NCBI GenBank assembly: GCA_031373785.1 | Contig: JANMNE010000099.1 | Location: 1 to 15,601, forward strand | DNA from: JAENVT01 sp031373785 | GTDB taxonomy: Bacteria; Actinomycetota; Acidimicrobiia; Acidimicrobiales; Ilumatobacteraceae | Direction: 5' to 3' | Length of the DNA: 15,601 nt | Shown here: in pieces, positions 12,914-15,601 of the stretch | Layout: every line of letters begins with the position of its first letter | Position numbering within the stretch: the first letter of the stretch is position 1 | Position numbers and translations under genes: made by a program | Notes under the pieces: model-generated | What the model saw: only the letters and a program-made list of their open reading frames with translations | The model's database searches: none | What the model was told of the DNA's origin: nothing

Positions 12914-15313
12914 ATGGCTGGTTCGATTCTTGGCACCCGTGTGCTGCGTACGGAAGATCCCGAGTTGCTGTTCGGCACAGGGGAATACGTCGGCGACCTC
13001 GACCTGGGTAACCAGTTGCACCTGGTGTTCGTGCGCTCCGAGATGGCGCACGCGTTGATCACGGGCATCGACACCGAGGCAGCCAAGCAGGCGCCTGGGG
13101 TCGTCGCGGTGTTCACCGCCGCCGACCTCGGCATCGCACCGTTCCAGAGCATGGCCACGGTGCACGACGACTTCGCCCGACCGGCGCTGGCGGGCGACAA
13201 GGTCCGATTCGTGGGTGAGGCGATCGTCGCCGTCGTGGCCGAGACGATGGTGCAAGCCAAAGACGCCGCCGACATGGTGATCGTCGACTACGAGGTGCTG
13301 CCCGCCGTGGTGACGCCCGAGGAAGCCTTGACCCTCGACGCGCCATTGGTGTTCGAGCAGCACGGCGACAACGTCGCCATGGCCACCACCGACCCGGTGA
13401 ACCCGGATCTGTTCGGCGACGCCGACGTGATCATCCGCGGTCGGTACGTGAACCAGCGATTGGCGGTTGCGCCGATGGAGCCGCACGGTGCTGCGTCGGC
13501 GATCGACGACGACGGCCGGCTGGTGGTCTACGGCTCCACGCAGATGCCGCACCTGCTGAAGATGCTGATGTGCCAAGCCCTGGGGGTCGGCAAGGACGAC
13601 CTCCACGTCGTCACCCCACTGGTCGGTGGCGGCTTCGGCGGCAAGGCCGGCATCTATCCCGAGCAGGTGGTGGTGGCCGCGGTCGCACGGCAGTTGCAGC
13701 GACCTGTGGTGTGGGCGGCAACGCGGAGCGAAGACATGTTGGCGTTGTCGCACAGCCGCGGGCAGATCCAATACGTCGAACTGGGTTGCAAGCGCGACGG
13801 CACGTTCACCGGGTTGCGCGTGCGACTGGTCGGCGACGGTGGCGCCTACCCGGGGATCGGCTCGTTCCTGCCCAGCGGCACGCGGCGCATGTCGAACGGC
13901 ACCTACCGATTCAGCGGCATCCAGTTCGACGTCGTCGTGGCGACCACCAACACCACGCCGATGGGCGCCTACCGCGGCGCCGGGCGACCGGAGGCCACGG
14001 CGCTGCTCGAGCGCATCGTCGACCAGGCATCGATCGAGCTCGGCATCGACCCGATCGAACTGCGCCGTCGCAACCTCCTGGCCGACGACGTCTTCCCCTT
14101 CACCACGCTCACCGGCATCACCTACGACAGCGGGGCCTACGCGACGCCGCTCGACGCCGTTGCGCGGTGGGCGGGTTACGACGACCTGCGACGCGAGCAG
14201 GCGGCCCGGCGGGCCAGCGGTGATCGCAACTTGCTGGGGATCGGGGTCTCCGCGTACGTCGAGATCACCGCCGGCGGCAACACCAGCGAGTACGGCGCAG
14301 TGCAGGTGCACGACGACGGCACGGTGTCGGTGCTGGCCGGCACCTCGGCGCACGGCCAGGGGCACCAGACCTCGTTCGCAATGATCGTCAGCGACCAGAC
14401 GGGCATCCCCATCGACCGCATCCGGTTGATCCCCGTCGACACCGACGTGGTGCGCAGCGGTGGCGGCACGGGCGGGTCGCGTTCGCTACAACTCGGCGGC
14501 TCGGCCGTGATGCGAGCCACGGAGTCGCTGGTCGACAAGGCCAAGCACCTTGCTGCACACATGCTCGAGGCTGATGTCGGCGACATCGTTGTCGACACCG
14601 AGTCGGGCACGCTCGGCGTCGCCGGTGTGCCGAGCACGGGGCTCGATTGGGCCGCGCTGGCCATTGCTGCAGCGACCGCCGATGGCGTGATCGATCATGC
14701 CGACGGCACCCAGGGCTTGGCAGCTCAGCTCGACTTCAATCAGGGCGACCCGACGTTTCCGTTCGGTGCCCACATCGCCGTGGTCGAGGTCGACCAGGAC
14801 ACCGGAAAGGTCACCCTGTTGCGGCACATCGCCGTCGACGATTGCGGCACGGTGCTGAACCCACTGCTCGTCGAGGGCCAGCAACACGGAGGTGTCGCCG
14901 CCGGAGTCAGCCAGACCCTCTACGAGCAGGTGATCTACGACGCCGACGGCAACCCGTTGACCGGCAACTTCATGGACTACGCAATCCCGTCCGCCGCCGA
15001 GTTCCCCAGCTTCGAGGTGCACAGCACCGAGACGCCGACCCCGCTGAACCCCCTCGGCGCCAAAGGCATCGGCGAGGCGAGCACCATCGGCAGCACGCCG
15101 GCGGTGCAGAACGCCGTGATCGACGCGGTCGCCCACCTCGGGGTGCGCCACATCGATCTGCCCTGCACCAGCCAGCGTGTGTGGCAGACCATTCGCGATG
15201 CCGAAGCGGGCACACTCCCCGACCCCTGGTCGGAACCACCCGCCATCTTCGACCGCCTGGCCGCCGGCCAAGAGGTCGACGAAGAGGGCCTCAGCGCCGC
15301 CGAAGGAATCTGA
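12914..15313 (+). CDS. Xanthine-oxidase-family molybdenum hydroxylase large subunit (CoxL form II type)
   Basis: The 799-residue protein has the two-part layout of CoxL-like molybdopterin subunits: an N-terminal a/b-hammerhead domain (about residues 18-130) and a long molybdenum-binding domain. VGGGFGGKAG is at about 237-246, the active-site loop GAYRGAGRPEA starts at 351, GQGHQTSF lies mid-domain, and KGIGE ends with the catalytic base Glu721. AYRGAGR marks form II, rather than the AYXCSFR loop of true CO dehydrogenase, so CO is not the expected substrate; some aldehyde or N-heterocycle is more likely, but which one cannot be read from sequence. The enzyme normally needs an FAD subunit and a 2Fe-2S subunit, and neither is in the window. 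The gene is divergent from hutH across 75 bases. The ATG at 12914 has the standard family start (GSILGTRVLRTEDPELLFG). Confidence 0.9.
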   Translation: MAGSILGTRVLRTEDPELLFGTGEYVGDLDLGNQLHLVFVRSEMAHALITGIDTEAAKQAPGVVAVFTAADLGIAPFQSMATVHDDFARPALAGDKVRFVGEAIVAVVAETMVQAKDAADMVIVDYEVLPAVVTPEEALTLDAPLVFEQHGDNVAMATTDPVNPDLFGDADVIIRGRYVNQRLAVAPMEPHGAASAIDDDGRLVVYGSTQMPHLLKMLMCQALGVGKDDLHVVTPLVGGGFGGKAGIYPEQVVVAAVARQLQRPVVWAATRSEDMLALSHSRGQIQYVELGCKRDGTFTGLRVRLVGDGGAYPGIGSFLPSGTRRMSNGTYRFSGIQFDVVVATTNTTPMGAYRGAGRPEATALLERIVDQASIELGIDPIELRRRNLLADDVFPFTTLTGITYDSGAYATPLDAVARWAGYDDLRREQAARRASGDRNLLGIGVSAYVEITAGGNTSEYGAVQVHDDGTVSVLAGTSAHGQGHQTSFAMIVSDQTGIPIDRIRLIPVDTDVVRSGGGTGGSRSLQLGGSAVMRATESLVDKAKHLAAHMLEADVGDIVVDTESGTLGVAGVPSTGLDWAALAIAAATADGVIDHADGTQGLAAQLDFNQGDPTFPFGAHIAVVEVDQDTGKVTLLRHIAVDDCGTVLNPLLVEGQQHGGVAAGVSQTLYEQVIYDADGNPLTGNFMDYAIPSAAEFPSFEVHSTETPTPLNPLGAKGIGEASTIGSTPAVQNAVIDAVAHLGVRHIDLPCTSQRVWQTIRDAEAGTLPDPWSEPPAIFDRLAAGQEVDEEGLSAAEGI

Positions 15314-15334
15314 CCGTCCGCCGGCGGCTTCGGC

Positions 15335-15386
15335 CGAACTGGGCAGCCCCAGAACACTAGGTAGCGAGAAAGGGCTGCCCAGTTCG
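15335..15386. repeat. Perfect 15-base inverted repeat (hairpin) after the molybdenum enzyme gene
   Basis: CGAACTGGGCAGCCC (15335-15349) is repeated exactly inverted as GGGCTGCCCAGTTCG (15372-15386) around a 22-base A-rich loop. The first arm begins 22 bases after the stop codon of the molybdenum enzyme gene. It could be a bidirectional, U-run-free terminator, a REP-like element or a protein-binding site. I see no transposase next to it. Confidence 0.6.
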
Positions 15387-15515
15387 TCGCCAGGTCCGCG
15401 GGCGGGCGAGGGCTCGGGAAGTGGTAAGCGCCGCGACACGGCTGGAATCGATCATCCAGGGAGAGGGTGCACGAGCGAACAGATCTCGCGCCGACTTCCC
15501 AGGGAGTGTGCGATT
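15387..15515. other. Stretch with no recognised gene
   Basis: Together with 15314-15334 this is intergenic sequence around the hairpin. A minus-strand frame of 64 codons crosses it, but its composition (Arg/Ser/Thr/Pro-rich) looks like a chance frame. No RNA gene or further repeat is visible. Confidence 0.4.
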
Positions 15516-15601
15516 GTGAATCGGGGAGCGTGTGAGCGGCGGTCGATCCACGAAATGGCTCTGTTTTGCCGAGAGTTCGGGCCTACCGACTACAACGTGG
15601 A
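15516..15601 (+). CDS. Possible start of a gene running off the right edge
   Basis: A frame beginning with GTG at 15516 is preceded nine bases upstream by AGGGAG (15501-15506), a good ribosome binding site. It stays open to the window end with a protein-like reading containing RRSIHEMALFCREFGPTDYN. An in-frame ATG at 15555 is an alternative start. Only about 28 codons are visible, and I do not recognise a family. Confidence 0.22.
   Translation, partial: MNRGACERRSIHEMALFCREFGPTDYNV

Noticed and set aside
11318..14365. A 1015-codon minus-strand frame joining hutH to a long upstream extension
   Set aside because: The extension lies opposite the molybdenum enzyme gene, is low-complexity and rich in His/Val/Asp/Gly, and has no relation to histidine ammonia-lyases. 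It is an antisense shadow kept open by GC-rich codon use.
12914..15313. Calling the molybdenum enzyme a true carbon monoxide dehydrogenase
   Set aside because: The active-site loop is AYRGAGR (form II), not the AYXCSFR loop of CO-oxidising enzymes.
15357..15551. A 64-codon minus-strand frame near the right edge
   Set aside because: Its composition is that of a chance frame, it runs over one arm of the hairpin, and it has no recognisable motif or ribosome binding site.

Overview
The window looks like chromosomal DNA from a high-GC actinobacterium. GC-rich third positions keep long false reading frames open opposite real genes, GTG starts are common, and genes overlap by 1-4 bases. An origin in Acidimicrobiia (Ilumatobacter-like) is my inference from the overall style of the proteins; there is no rRNA or other marker to confirm it.

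Left block (about 47-3822). Four minus-strand genes form a compact cassette: a lasso-peptide B2-type transglutaminase-like protease, an uncharacterised nucleotidyltransferase (NTP_transf_5 type), a discrete PqqD-like peptide-recognition protein, and a short asparagine-synthase-like ligase. It resembles the maturation machinery of a lasso-type RiPP, but I find no convincing precursor peptide. A polyprenyl-phosphate sugar-1-phosphate transferase (exopolysaccharide/glycan initiation) runs divergently from it.

Middle block (about 3929-6470). An ECF sigma factor gene overlaps by 4 bases a gene for a 607-residue single-pass membrane protein with a large duplicated exterior part (a candidate anti-sigma or sensor). 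A small two-helix membrane protein gene follows. An ECF-like promoter upstream suggests autoregulation.

Right block (6526-12838). This is a complete, tightly coupled histidine-utilisation operon on the minus strand, in the order hutH, hutU, a peptide-deformylase homologue, hutF, hutI. HutH, HutU, HutI and HutF take histidine through urocanate, imidazolonepropionate and formiminoglutamate to N-formylglutamate. The usual last enzyme, HutG (N-formylglutamate amidohydrolase), is absent here. A deformylase with all its catalytic motifs sits between hutU and hutF, overlapping hutU by 4 bases. The most interesting hypothesis from the window is that this deformylase replaces HutG and releases formate and glutamate. 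HutI also carries Asn where the family's metal-ligand Asp is expected.

Far right (12914-15601). Divergent from hutH is a xanthine-oxidase-family molybdenum large subunit of the CoxL form II type (AYRGAGR active-site loop), with no FAD or Fe-S partner visible. A perfect 15-base inverted repeat follows, then mostly empty sequence and possibly the first codons of a gene running off the end.
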